From Avena insularis (taxonomy: Eukaryota; Streptophyta; Magnoliopsida; Poales; Poaceae), in the NCBI GenBank assembly GCA_023614405.1, contig CM042697.1, forward strand, positions 190,649,189 to 190,713,188: a stretch of 64,000 nt of DNA, given 5' to 3'. Position 1 is the stretch's first letter; every line of letters starts with the position of its first letter. Position numbers and translations under genes: made by a program. The notes under the pieces are model-generated. The model made no database searches, had not been told where the DNA came from, and saw nothing but the letters and a program-made list of their open reading frames with translations. Shown here piece by piece: positions 34,001 to 44,680 of the stretch.

Positions 34001-35099
34001 CCTTAGAATGATGAGTCATTCTACTGAGATGTTTTGACATGTGTTTCCAAACACCAGATGATTTTGGTGATGAAAATGTTGAGGCATGAGCCTTAGCCCT
34101 TTATAAAACTGATGGTTGTCTGGATGCGATACCATTCCAATTTTTACCGTACAACCACAATACCCGAAGATTGGGTAGGGCTTGACTGGAAACTTATATA
34201 CCTTAGTATTAGTTCCCTCACGGCCAAGGTTTGAGCTGAGGCTACCTTGTGAAGATTGTCCACCTGTACAGTACCCAAGATGACAGTTGGTCATGGTTGG
34301 GAGGCCAAACTCACAGGAGAGGTGCTTATACTAGGGCGTGTAATTGAAAGGTTAGGATTGATTATCCGCATACTGAGTATGGTGAATTCAGGATTTGTTC
34401 CTGACGGATGTATCGAATGTTGTGGTGAAAGTGTACAATCTCTGCAGAGTGTCAAACAATTCGAATAGCCGCGTCCGCGGTTATGGACAGTTGGAGTGGC
34501 CATACTGTTCCCCCGTCAGACTTTTCAAAATGACTTGTGAAATGAATTGAGATTTTGACTTGACCACAACAGAGTTGTGACATGAGATACAAGTTCCTAC
34601 TTAGGAGTTATAAAAATGTGACTAGCTTATCTTGCTTCTCAGCTTAGTAGAGATAAATATGGCTTTTGCAAAACAACCCTAGAGCCTAGTGTCCTATTAT
34701 CAAAAAACCCCTTCACTTGTTAGTATTAGTTAGCGAGTACTTAAATAGTACTCCTGGCTTTGTCCCTGGCTATTCCCGTGGCCAGACTATGAAGAGGAGT
34801 ACCTGGAGGATGGACCCAGGAAGGTTACGACAACTAGGATCATCTCCCATCGTCAGCATTGCTTGTGACCCCAAAGATGGAGCTTTGCCTACGCTACCGT
34901 TATTATTATGTATTCCGCTGCTTGAAGTTGTATTAAGAACTGGATCATGAGATCCATATTTGTGTAAGAACTTATGTACGGTTTGTAATGGATGATGTAC
35001 TATGGTATCCAATTTTGTTATGTCTCGCAAAAATGGTATTCCTGGGATTGCGATGTATGGCCTAACAGGAATCTGGGATTAAAAATCCGGGTGTTGACA
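31028..35099 (+). mobile_element. Solo LTR of the chromovirus family, 4072 bp
   Basis: A single LTR from TGTAACATCC to GTGTTGACA is flanked by the perfect duplication ATTAC (31023-31027 and 35100-35104). No internal sequence is present, so the rest was removed by recombination between the two LTRs. It is homologous over its whole length to the LTRs at 11371 and 21249 but more diverged, with several small indels. The TATA box (32281-32288) is kept, the donor-like site is GTAAGC (GT at 32528), and the palindromic block is at 34440-34480. Confidence 0.93.
34440..34480 (+). other. Triple-palindrome block in solo LTR
   Basis: CTCTGCAGAG and CCGCGTCCGCGG are unchanged. The middle stem reads CAATTCGAATAG, losing one pair compared with CTATTCGAATAG, as could happen in a copy no longer under selection. 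Confidence 0.6.
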
Positions 35100-35104
35100 A
35101 TTAC

Positions 35105-35834
35105 TATCAACAGTACTTCGTCACTTGTTGTATTGCCTTCTAGCTCATATACTCAATCGCTACTAAAGTTTGCTAGAGCGTTCCTTACCATCGTTATGAA
35201 GCTCCTCTAACATGTATGGAATTTCTCATAAAATGATTCTTGTTGGGGCGTAAAGGTAATAGATAGCACATCTAGTATTTGTCAAATCTAGATGACGTTC
35301 CGAGCCGAATTAGTATGACATGGCTCCATTTTATAGTATAACCAGGCGGGTATCAAGTGCCCTTCTTCTAAGAAAATCAGTTTGATTCGATATGTTCAGT
35401 TTTTTATTTAAAACTTTACACCATATAAATCATGTTATCAGTATTATAGTCAAGCATTCAGATTGGTCAATTGTATTAAAACTTTGTGTGGTTTCTTCTC
35501 ACTCAGGGTGCCATATGGTTAGAGTACTCATAGCGGAAGTAATTTACGGTACTAGAATTGTGATGGGAATCATTGCTTTTCGAGCTATCAATTGCTACAA
35601 GTACTCCTAAATAATTTGTTGTTTTGCACACGATTCCATGATAAATCTCAAAAGTTATTTGCTTCCAATGTAGTAAACAGAATCAGAACAAGGTCTCAGA
35701 CTCTACTTAATCTAGTTGAAAGTGACAACCAGGCAAAAAAATGCAAAACACCGACATAAAAATTTTTGCCCTAATCCCACACCAGGTCCATTTGCACCGA
35801 CGTATGTGAATAAAAAATACACATCCTACAACAG
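35105..35834. other. Host sequence between solo LTR and exon-like block
   Basis: AT-rich sequence without a recognisable repeat. A 72-codon plus frame (35392-35610) has no known motif. A pyrimidine-rich acceptor-like CTTCTCACTCAG ends near 35507. Confidence 0.4.
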
Positions 35835-35969
35835 TCAGTTGCCAATCCAGTTACCTAGCAACAATTGGCAGCAGAACCAGCTTCAATAGCAGGTTCTCAG
35901 CAACGAACTGGTAATGATCTCCCAACGACCCTTAGTACCGATAGAGAATATACTCCCTTGCAAATGAGC
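35835..35969 (+). pseudogene. Exon-like block, Gln/Ser/Thr-rich
   Basis: A block of 45 codons lies between an acceptor-like CTACAACAG and a donor-like AGC|GTGACA. The translation is rich in Gln, Ala, Ser and Thr (for example AGSQQRTGNDLPTTLSTDRE) and looks like the disordered N-terminal part of a plant protein. One in-frame TAG (35856) would be CAG before a C-to-T change. Its phase does not simply match the next exon-like block at 36068, so the boundary is uncertain. Confidence 0.35.
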
Positions 35970-36067
35970 GTGACAACAAATTTGTTATGTGTTCAGAGAC
36001 TAATAGTAGCCTGCCGTTTTATATGTAATATTTATATGCATTGATATTTTGATGTAACTTTTTTTAG

Positions 36068-36270
36068 TTGCACCATGAAGAAGATTAACAAAGGGGCCGA
36101 CGATGGGAAAAAATCATGAAAAAATGCTTGAAATAACTAAATCAAGATACCCGAACACATCTATAGCAGGATTTAGATATTTTATGAGGAATGATATTCC
36201 CATCTTGCCTTCATGGAAACACCACCAAAATACCCCTGATAATTTCGAGGGTTTACTGAAGAAGTTATAT
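36068..36270 (+). pseudogene. Exon of an interrupted multi-exon locus
   Basis: The block starts after CTTTTTTTAG and ends at TTATAT|GTAAGT, both strong plant splice signals. From 36103 the frame is open to the donor in phase 0. It contains MLEITKSRYPNTSIAGF and DIPILPSWKHHQNTP. The first 30 bases read in the frame one base away (MKKINKGADDGK). An extra base in the A-run at 36109 would explain the shift. The block ends 75 bp before the Tat-type element inserted at 36345. I do not recognise the domain. The exons at 57884-58490 are its likely continuation. Confidence 0.5.
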
Positions 36271-36344
36271 GTAAGTCATCTGTCTCTTGGAAACACTTTG
36301 ATGCTCTATCCCTTGTATTCTTTGCTTATCGTTTGTTATATATG

Positions 36345-37305
36345 TGTCGTTGTTATGGAAACGGCAGTGCCTGAGCAGGCTAGTTCGTGGTGCGAGAGCG
36401 AGCAGGGAAGCGAGCGACGGCGTCCGCAGGCGGGATTGGGCACAAGCATGCATCGGGGACACAAGAAGTACCTAGGTTCACGGACCTCGTGGTGAGGTAA
36501 GACCCCTACTCCTGCCGATATGACTATTTGGATGAACACACAAAGGGCTACAATGGCTCCTTGAGCTGTATCTATCTCTAGCTAGAAGAAGGAGTGACCA
36601 ACCCTTGCTACGATGCCCCTGCCGCGCCTTATATAGGCCGAGGCGGCATAGGCAAAGACACGGCCGACTGGCGGGTCCCACAGGCAGGCCCGACCGACTT
36701 TTACAACACAGTATTCTGCCTCCCTGACGTTTGGTATAGTGTCGTGCTCCCTGGCTAGGACAGAAACAGTTATGGCTGCCTTCGGCCGGCACGGAAATAG
36801 TGCAGGCCACCCCGGACGACAGGGGCGGCGGCCCTGTTCCCGCCCGACGAGGGTACGGGCCGTCTCCTCCAGCGTCGGTGTCACTGTGTTTGTCCTTCTG
36901 TCTACCAGGGTTGTGGGGTACTGTGCCCTACATCATCCATTTGCCTTGAAGGTTCGGCTAGGTTTCCCTAGCCAGCTCCTTTGTCCTGGCCGGGTGGTTG
37001 GTTACCATCCAGCTGGGTGTCTGGCCTTCGTTGCTCTATCCGGCTGATGGTTCTGTCGGCTTGCTCTTGGCTCATCTTGCTCCATCCGACTGGCTGGCTT
37101 GCTGTGTCTGGCTAACTTGGATCAGCCAGTTAGACGTCTTCTGGAGTGATCTTTATCCGGCTGACTGGTCTGCTAGCTTGCTCTGCATATGGCCTTCTTT
37201 CCGATCTGCCTTTGAATTTTTACATCCAGCTGGCCCAGCCGGCTGGCAATTACAACGCCCCTGCATCTTGTCCAGTTACCCTATCCGGGGGTGATCCCCC
37301 CGAAA
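36345..37305 (-). repeat. 3' LTR of the Tat-type element, 961 bp
   Basis: On the plus strand it starts TGTCGTTGTTATGG and ends GATCCCCCCGAAA, where the other LTR has GACA, so the terminal base pair pattern has decayed. The minus-strand TATA box is at 36629-36636. Short frames inside are antisense noise. Confidence 0.88.
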
Positions 37306-37319
37306 CTAGCCCCCGAGCA
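37306..37319 (-). other. Polypurine tract of the Tat-type element
   Basis: On the minus strand TGCTCGGGGGCTAG abuts the 3' LTR, the usual place and composition for the plus-strand primer in this lineage. Confidence 0.65.
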
Positions 37320-37869
37320 CGTGTAGATTCCACCCTTGGGTGAAATATGCGCGGGCTCCGAAAGCTAGTTTGAATTTTTTTCCCGGTTGAGCTGCTCGGT
37401 TGCGTCATTGCTGGCGTCAGCCATGGCGTAATGATGACTGCAGCGACGTGCGTCGAGGGGTCGTCTCAGGCACCACCTTGAGAACCGTTGATGGCGCCTC
37501 TCCTCCCACGCCTAGGATCTTCTGTGCATCGCGTGCTGTCGCAGATGATCCGGCCACTGGCGGTGGTCTCGCGTGCGCCACGTGGCGAGTCGGCGGTTTG
37601 CCTTCCTGGCCTCTTAAGTAGCGCTCGCGGCGCCCCGCTGCCCCTCACTTGCCATTTGCCCCCTTCTCCACATCATCGCCTCTGCTCCTCCCTCTGCCTC
37701 TTGTCGTTGCTTTGCGTCTGCGTCGCGGATGATCTCGCTTTGCATCAGCCCCGCCGGCGCCGCTTGCTCTTTTCTAGCCGGAGAGACGGGACACCGCCAC
37801 TCCGCCGTCGCTCCCCCTTCTCTTTTTCCTCCTCCGTTTTCTTCTCCGCCGCGCTCCACCATCGTCGAG

Positions 37870-40735
37870 ATGGCCGAGAGCGGCGGCTCATAGTGCGTCT
37901 CCTTCGTCACGGAGACACAAATTGAGAAGTACTGGCGGTCACGCCTCCTACGGACTGTTGGTGAGGTCAGGGTGCGCCTCGCTTCGGCCGGCGAAATCTC
38001 GCCGGCTCCGCAAGCCGGTGAGCGCGTCATCTTTCTCGTGCATCTCGCGCGCGGCCTGGCCTTCTCGGCCAGCGCCTTCCTCCTTTCTTTCCTTGCCCAC
38101 TTCAATCTCCGCCTCGATCACCTCCGTCCGAATGCAATTAACATTCTAGCACACTTCATAGCATTCTGCGAGTGCTACCTCGGGATCCAGCCGGATCTCG
38201 GGCTCTTTTGCCGGCTGTTCCTTATCCGGCTGCATGTGCAATACGCCAAGGGGACGCTCATGCCCTACTTCGGCGCCTCCATCTAATCTCGCGCCCAAAC
38301 CGGCTACCCCAAGTTCCGGCTACACGACACGGTCAAGCTGTGGTAGTAGACGTACTTTTACATATGGAACTTGGGCGATGACGACCACCTCAACCTCCCA
38401 TCCTTCCAGGACACGGAGTCTACCCGGGCAAACTGGGAGCAGAATAATTTCGGCTCCAAAACAGAGATGGACGAGCTGCTATGCCGGATGAGGGCATTGG
38501 TCACAGCCGGCTTGACTAGCGTCGACGTGACGCTTAGCTAGGCCAGCCGGATGATGATGCCCCTCGAGCAACAAGCACACAATATGTTCTATTACTCTGG
38601 GCGCCTCGACCCGACCCGGCTCTCCCGCCGTGATCCCCCCTTCACCAACCACTACGAGTGGGTGTGGATGATCACGAAGGAGAAGATCGAGGTCGACTGG
38701 CGCTTCGGTCTTGCTCCTTACACCCGCGAGAACCGCGCTCCTCGGGTGAGTTTAACTTGCCGTTTTTTATGCCTTTCTCTTGTTCTTGTTTCGTCCGGCA
38801 TCATTGCTTGATCCGGTCCTGACTTGTGTCTTCCTGGAGGAGGGCGAAGAGCCCCTCTAGGTCTTCACCGCTGATCTCTCCAAGCCACACCCGTGCCTAA
38901 CCATAGCGGCGAGCGCTCGAACCGTGAGGAGGGATTCTTCCCCAGCCGGAACGATGAAGTGGTGGAGGACCTGCACGGCCCCTCGCCCAAGGAGAGTGAT
39001 GGCACCGTACTGCCTGAGCCGGCACGGAAGCATGCCGGCGAGGGGAGCTCGAGCAGCGCTCCCGCCCTCGAAGATTCGGCTGTGAAGCGTAGCCGGGTGG
39101 GTGTTCCTCCACGCCTCGGCCAGGACAGAGGTGGCCGGAAGAGAGCCGCCACGCCCGTGGTGTAGGGGTGATCTTGTGTTTCTTCCGCCTTACTTGTTCT
39201 TCTTGCCTTTCTTGCACTTTCACTTTCTCTTTCTCTTGCTCTAGCTCTTTTCTTGATCTTGCTTTTCCTTCGTAGCTCGCTTCTCTCCTTCGCCACGAGC
39301 CCGGTTCGCAAGGCGCCTTCTTCCTTGCCGCCCCGTGACCCTCCAGTCCAGCCAGATGCTCCCTCAACGGCTGCTCCGCCTCCCTCGAGTGCAAACCTGC
39401 CCCCGCCAGAGCCGACGGTCATGGCCCAGCCGACTCCCACCGCGCCTGTATGTGCGGCCAGTCAGCCGGACACGACCTCCAGCCCGAGTGGGGGCACTTC
39501 AGCTGGTGCGGGAGGCTCGCGCGCCGGCATGGAGTTGGTGGTGGTGGAGGATGTCGACTCCGACGAGGATGTGATGGTGCAAAGGCTGGCAGCCGCCCAC
39601 GGCGTCCCGGCTGCCTTAGCCGGCCCCCTGATGCCGCTTCCTGTGGAGGCGGGGCCTTTGCTGCAAGCCCTCGAGGGCAACCTCGAGGCCAAGCTCAATG
39701 AATGCCGGTAGCTTCAAGCGACGCTGGCCAGCGCCAACCAGGCTGCCTCGGAGCAACTGCCGATGGCACGGGGGACCGCGTGGAGTAAGTCTTCCGTCTT
39801 GCTTCCTTTTTTTGTTGTCTGGCTACATTCTCACTTGTTGTTCTTCCCACCTTGGCACGGCCATCCTTGTCTGTGCTCAACGCGAGATCGACCGGCTGAC
39901 GCGCTCCAATGCGCGCCTCAGCTGGGACAACTCTGTGCTCCGGCTGCAGAACAAGGAGTGGCACTCCCGGGTGAACTAGTTGGAGGCCATCGTGAAGGAG
40001 AGTGATGAGGCTCTCGCCAGCCGAGCTACCGCCTTTTATCTCCTAGATAAGGAGGTCACCCGGCTGAAGGAGTACACCACCTTCCTGGAGGACGAGCTGA
40101 TGAACATCGGACACATAGCCAAGGGTAAGTCCGACTACTTCTTCTTTTCATTCCATCCAACTACTCCTGCCGGATTGCCTTTTTTGACTTCCCCCCTCTG
40201 ATAAAAAAGGCTTCTACCCTCAAGTAGATGCCCTTGCCTACGACCGGGTGCAGCAGGTCGCGCCGGGTGAGAAGGCCAGCATTCGGGACCAGGTGGCCCA
40301 GCTCGAGGAGGACTCCGTCAACCTCCGCAAGGCTGGCGCCGGCATCCACGACCTCATCTTCCTGGGAAGCTCCTGACGGAGACCATGGGGGCCCTTGCAA
40401 TCAAGCTGGGTGACGCGCCGAACGGAATCGACTAGCTCCGTGACCTTGCTGCCCGCGCCGGCTCAGAGATGGCCTTGGCGCTGATGCTCAGATGGTACAA
40501 GGACGCGCGGATGGACAAGCTGACGGATGGCTTCTGAGCTGGCGCGGACCTTCCCATCATGCGCCAGGCCAACCCCGGACTCCGCTCTACCGCCATCACG
40601 ATCACCGGCTATGCTGACATTGACGAGGTGCTGACGGAGAGAGAGGCGAGCGCGGGGACGGAAGGTGCGGCGGAGACGTCCTCCCAATCGGCCGGAGCCG
40701 GCTCGGCTCCCCACGGCAAGGGCCCGGCGGCGTGA
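37870..40735 (+). pseudogene. Antisense multi-exon gene inside the Tat-type element (putative gypsy-type transposon domain)
   Basis: This gene lies on the strand opposite to gag-pol. It starts MAESGGS at 37870, after a CT-rich leader. Its first exon (to about 38745) has LDHLRPNAINILAHFIAFCE and GIQPDLGLFCRLFLI, the pattern I know as the plant Transposase_28 / putative gypsy type transposon domain, then NHYEWVWMITKE. It ends at a GTGAGT donor. A Ser/Pro-rich middle part and a C-terminal coiled coil (NARLSWDNSVLRLQNKEWH, LKEYTTFLEDELMN) follow, with donor-like GTAAGT sites near 39785 and 40122 and an acceptor-like AG near 40210. Final TGA is at 40733-40735. In-frame TAGs (for example the pair at 38344-38349, where family members have Gln-Gln) and a frameshift near 40370 disable it. 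The role is unknown. Exon limits are approximate. Confidence 0.65.
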
Positions 40736-41070
40736 GGAAGAAGAATAAGACCCCGGGATGCCGGGTGTAATTTTAAATAGTTTTTGCCTGTCGTACTTGT
40801 GCTTGGAGACTTTGGATCTGCGGGGGCTTCGCCCCCCCCCCTCGCTGTTTAATTACCATATGTATGGTTCTTGCCTTCGTGCACCCTCTTACTATTGTGC
40901 CTCGTCTGGTTGACCTATCTGGCTAGTCCATTCCAGCCGGCCTTATCTTGCTCGGTCGCGAGCCTTTTCACTTACATTTTCTTTCTACCACTTTAGGCTT
41001 CTGACTTGGTAGCGATCTGCCGACTTGTTCTAGCCGGCTAGCTCACCTTCTGGCCGGGCACTACACTCTT

Positions 41071-41780
41071 CCAGTGGGGGCGGCCAGCGCACCCACTAGG
41101 TGTAGCCCCCGAGATTCGGAATAGCTGGAGTAGCCAGGTGTTTCGAATCTTCAAAAAAAATTTGCCTTCCACCTTATCTTTCCGAGTCCAACTTGCTTAG
41201 CCGTATTGGGGGAGCTACACCCCAGTCCGGCTACACTTATCCGGCCGTATCTTGGGCCTTTTTCTCTATTACTTTCCTTATGTCATCTTTCCTTCTCTCT
41301 TTCTTTCCTCTTTCTCTCTTTCTTTCTTTCCTCTTTCTCTCTTTCTTTATTTCCTCTTTCTCGCTTTCTATCTTTCCTCTTTCTCTCTTTATTTCTTTCC
41401 TCTTTCTTTGGCCGACTGGGCATCTGTTAACCGAAACCTCGCTTTTCCAGTGGGGCGCGTCAGCACACCCACTGGGTGTAGCCCCCGAGATTTGGAGTGG
41501 CTACCACAGATATGTACTTCGAATCTTCAACAAATCTTGCTTTTCCAACTGTCCATGCCTTGTGTACCTGACTAATTGCATTAGCCGGAATGGAGAGGCA
41601 GCTCCCTTGCCCGATTGATCTTGCTGCCTTGCTTTCTGTCATATCTCGCCTTTCTCCGCCCGGCTGATACACCCTTCGTCTGGACGCTGCGTGATTCCAG
41701 TGGGGGTGTGTCAGCGCACCCACTCAGTGTAGCCCCCGAGATTCGGAGTGGCTACCGAAAGTAGGTACTTCGAATCTTCT
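41071..41780. repeat. Three dispersed copies of an 83-bp direct repeat
   Basis: Copies lie at 41071-41152, 41447-41530 and 41697-41780. Each begins CCAGTGGGG, contains GTGTAGCCCCCGAGATT and ends TTCGAATCTTC. They are separated by unrelated sequence of about 295 and 166 bases. The core TAGCCCCCGAG also occurs next to the 3' LTR at 37307-37317. Confidence 0.75.
41287..41409. repeat. CT-rich degenerate minisatellite
   Basis: About 120 bases of C and T only, apart from a few substitutions, made of variants of TTTCTTTCCTCTTTCTCTC. It lies between repeat copies 1 and 2. Open frames through it are simple-sequence artefacts. Confidence 0.75.
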
Positions 41781-42410
41781 CTATCTTTTCTATTGTCCGA
41801 CTAAAATTTCTTTTTTCGAAAACTAGATCATTCTTTTTTGAACACTTTGTCACTTTCTCGTGCGCAATGTTGATTACGCTGCACCTTGTCGGAGAGCCGC
41901 GTTGCGGTCTGGAGCTGGAACCGAAGGGAGCTGACAATACATTTCTGCATGGTACTATAGGCTTAGTAGCCAGAAAATACCAACTAGGCGCATGTCCAGA
42001 CTGTCCGATCTGTCGCATCTTTTCACTATTTTTCGTGTGGGATGCCTCGGGCTTTTGCTCTTTCTTGCTGGACAACCGGGTTGCGGTCTATAGCTAAGAC
42101 GAAGGGTGGGACTTTGGCATAATCATACACTACTCAGCCATCTTACAGAATTAGCAGGGCGGACCAACCGACGAGCCCCCGCGGTTGGGGGTCGACGGAA
42201 GCCGGAAAAAACGCCGAATGGTTTAATCGGAAACAAACAAACAACAAAATTTCTGGCAAGGAGCCCCCTAGCGTCAGCCAGGGTTCCACATCTTTCATTC
42301 ATTCAGGGTTCCGGATACATACACTGATTTGTGACTAAGTGTAAAACAGTCGGAGCAGGTCTGCGTTCCACGGTCGCTCGGTCTCCTCGTCCTACTTGTC
42401 CATCTTGTTC

Positions 42411-43460
42411 TTACGTGGCTGCTGCATGTCGATGAGAGAGTAGGAGTTGTTGTGCAGCGCCTTGCTGACGATGGAGGGGCCCTCCCACGGGGGACAACTT
42501 GTGCATGTCCTCCGTGTCTTGTATCAGCCGGAGCACCAGGTCACCTTTGCTAAATGCGACGGTCCGGATACGGTTCGAGTGATACTGGTGCAGCCCTTGC
42601 TGGTAGATGCTCGATCTGGACAAGGACAGCTCATGGGACTCTTTGAGGAGGTCCACGCTATCCTCCATCTCCTCCTGGTTCTCCTTCTCCATGTAAAGGA
42701 GCTTGCGGGGTGAGTCAAACTCGATGTCCATCAAGAGGACCACTTTCGAGCCGTAGGTGAGGAAGAACAGGGTGAAGCCGGTTGACCTGTTTGGGGTGGT
42801 GTGGAGGCTCCACAGCACAGCCGAGAGTTCCTCAATCCAGCAGCCAGGTGATCGCTCCAGTGGATCGATCAGCCGGGGCTTGATTCCGTCTAGCACCAAC
42901 TATTGGCTCTTTACACCTACCCATTAGACTACGGGTGCGCGACGGATGCGAGGTCCAGTCGGATCCCCTTGTTGTGGCAGAACTGAGGGAAGGACCCCTT
43001 GGCAAAGTTCGTGCCATTGTCAGTGATGATGCTGTGGGGATACCCGAACTAGATGATGATGTTGCGGAAGAAGGTGACTACCGTGGCTTCGTCTAGCTTC
43101 CGGATCGGCTTTGCCTCGATCCACTTGGTGAACTTGTCCACCGCCACCAGTAGGTGGGTCATGCCGACTCGGGCTCGCTTGAAGGGCCCGACCATGTAAG
43201 GCCCCCAAACGGTAAAGGGACACGTGATCGGTATGGTCTTGACTGCTGAAGTCGACATGTGTCTTAGCCGGCCGAACCGCTGGCACCCATTGCACGTGCG
43301 AGCCAGCTGGTCCGCGTCCTCCGAGGTGGTGGGTGAGTAGAATCCGTGGCGCATTGCCTTCGACACGAGGGCGTGAGATGAGGCATGGTGACCGCACTCC
43401 CCCTGGTGGATTTCCTTCAACAGCCGGTAGCCGATATCCGCGTTGATAATCGCTAGAAAA
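42411..43460 (-). pseudogene. Integrase of the Tat-type element
   Basis: The minus frame has a zinc-binding N-terminus (HASSHALVSKAMRHGFYSPT, then CNGCQRFGR) and the core blocks VDKFTKWIEAKPI and ITDNGTNFAK, giving the first two catalytic Asp residues. At the third site the expected QVERAN reads stop-V-stop-RAN. The catalytic Glu codon itself is TAA (42911-42913). Several further TAG stops occur nearby. The C-terminal part continues open from 42899 (IKPRLIDPLERS, TTPNRSTGFTLFFLTYGS) to a stop at 42411. It is clearly inactive. Confidence 0.85.
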
Positions 43461-43799
43461 CACCCCGGCGCTGCGCTTGTACAGCTCTTTGTTTATGATG
43501 GTGTATGTGTGTGTCTGGCGCCAAATCTACCTTTCCTCCACCTCGTCAGCCGGGAGCTCGTCGTTGAGGAGGTAGTTCATGAAGGGCTAGGCCTAGGATG
43601 GCACTTCCCAGATAGTGAAGACACTAGCCGGCACGATCTGGAGCTCATCCGGGGGTCGGCCGGGTGGGATGCCTGAGTTGGCAGCCCCCGAGCCCTTTGT
43701 CTTTCTCGACGATGGCTTGCCTGAGGAGGAGGCGGCCCCCGGGTCTTTCGAGCCGGAGGGAACAACTGTGGGGCCCAGCTCTTTCGAGCCGGCAGCCCC

Positions 43800-44680
43800 C
43801 AGATCTGCTACCCAGATAATGGACTCGGATTTCGGAGAGGGAGTGATGCTGGGCTTGCGGAGGTGCTCCAAGGATACTCCGGGCGAGATGGTCGCTCTGG
43901 TGGATCCGACTCGCGCGAGCACGTCGGTCGCCTCATTGTTGGCGCGGGGAACATGATGGATCTCACATCCCTCGGAGTCGGTGCTGAGCAGCTAGATTTG
44001 CCGTCCCGAGCGTCCCACTCATCGGATTCTTGCTGCACCACCAGATCCGAATCGCCGAAGCAAAGGATCCGGCGGATGCGGATGTCTTTCACGAGCCAGA
44101 GCCCGTGCGCGAGAGCCTCGTACTCGGTGACATTGTTCGACGCGGTCAATTGGATTTGCAGCATGTACTCTAGCCGGTCTCCCTTGGGCGAGGTGAGCAC
44201 GATGCCGGCTCCCAAGCCTCGTGCATCTTCGAGCCGTCGAAGTGCTGCTTCCAGTAGTCGGAATCAGGAACCGATGGTACGTACTGGTTTTCTGCCGAGT
44301 CAACGAAGAAGTTTGCCACCGCCTGAGACTTTATGGTGATCCTGGGCTCGTACCGGATGCAGTAGGCGGCCAGCTCTAAGGCGCACTTGGCCACCCAGCC
44401 TGTGGTGTCCTTGTTGCCGAAGATCTATCCTAACAGTGCGGTGGATACCACGGTGAGCGGATGCTCCTGGAAGTAGTGCTTGACCTTCTTGCAAGCCAGG
44501 TACACGTCGTAGCACATCTTCTGGTAGTGGGGGTAGTTCTGCTTGGAGAGGGAGAGTACTTCACTAAGGTAGTAGACGGGTCACTGAACCGGATGGGTCT
44601 TGCCTTCCTCGTGATGATCCACCGACAGGACAATGCTGACGACTTGGTTGGTGGCGGCTATATAGAGCAAGATCGGCTCC
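43800..44680 (-). pseudogene. RNase H and second (archaeal-type) RNase H of the Tat-type element
   Basis: Downstream of reverse transcriptase comes the usual connector and RNase H (ILLYIAATNQVVSIVL, PVYYLSEVL). The second RNase H has the acidic residues in HFDGSK (near 44230-44242), NNVTEYEALAHGL and CFGDSDLVVQQ. A tandem second RNase H is a mark of the Tat lineage. A TGA follows THPVQ and a TAG follows ALLG. A frameshift near 44215 moves the second half into another frame. Confidence 0.75.

Larger units (their letters stand above)
40736..42410. other. Non-coding region between antisense gene and integrase
   Basis: No pol or gene sequence is seen. The region holds three copies of an 83-bp direct repeat, a CT-rich tract and short frames without motifs. 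It lies downstream of both convergent genes (antisense gene from the left, pol from the right), so it could hold their 3' ends. Confidence 0.5.

Noticed and set aside
36265..37343. Several frames of 60-110 codons around the left Tat LTR
   Set aside because: They cross LTR boundaries or repeat at 56570-57605 in the other LTR. No protein motif is present.
41193..41618. Frame of 141 codons with many Ser/Leu/Phe, looking like membrane segments
   Set aside because: It is the translation of a CT-rich simple repeat.
41071..41780. Regularly recurring repeats considered as a CRISPR-like array
   Set aside because: Repeat length (83 bp), uneven spacing and plant retroelement context exclude CRISPR.
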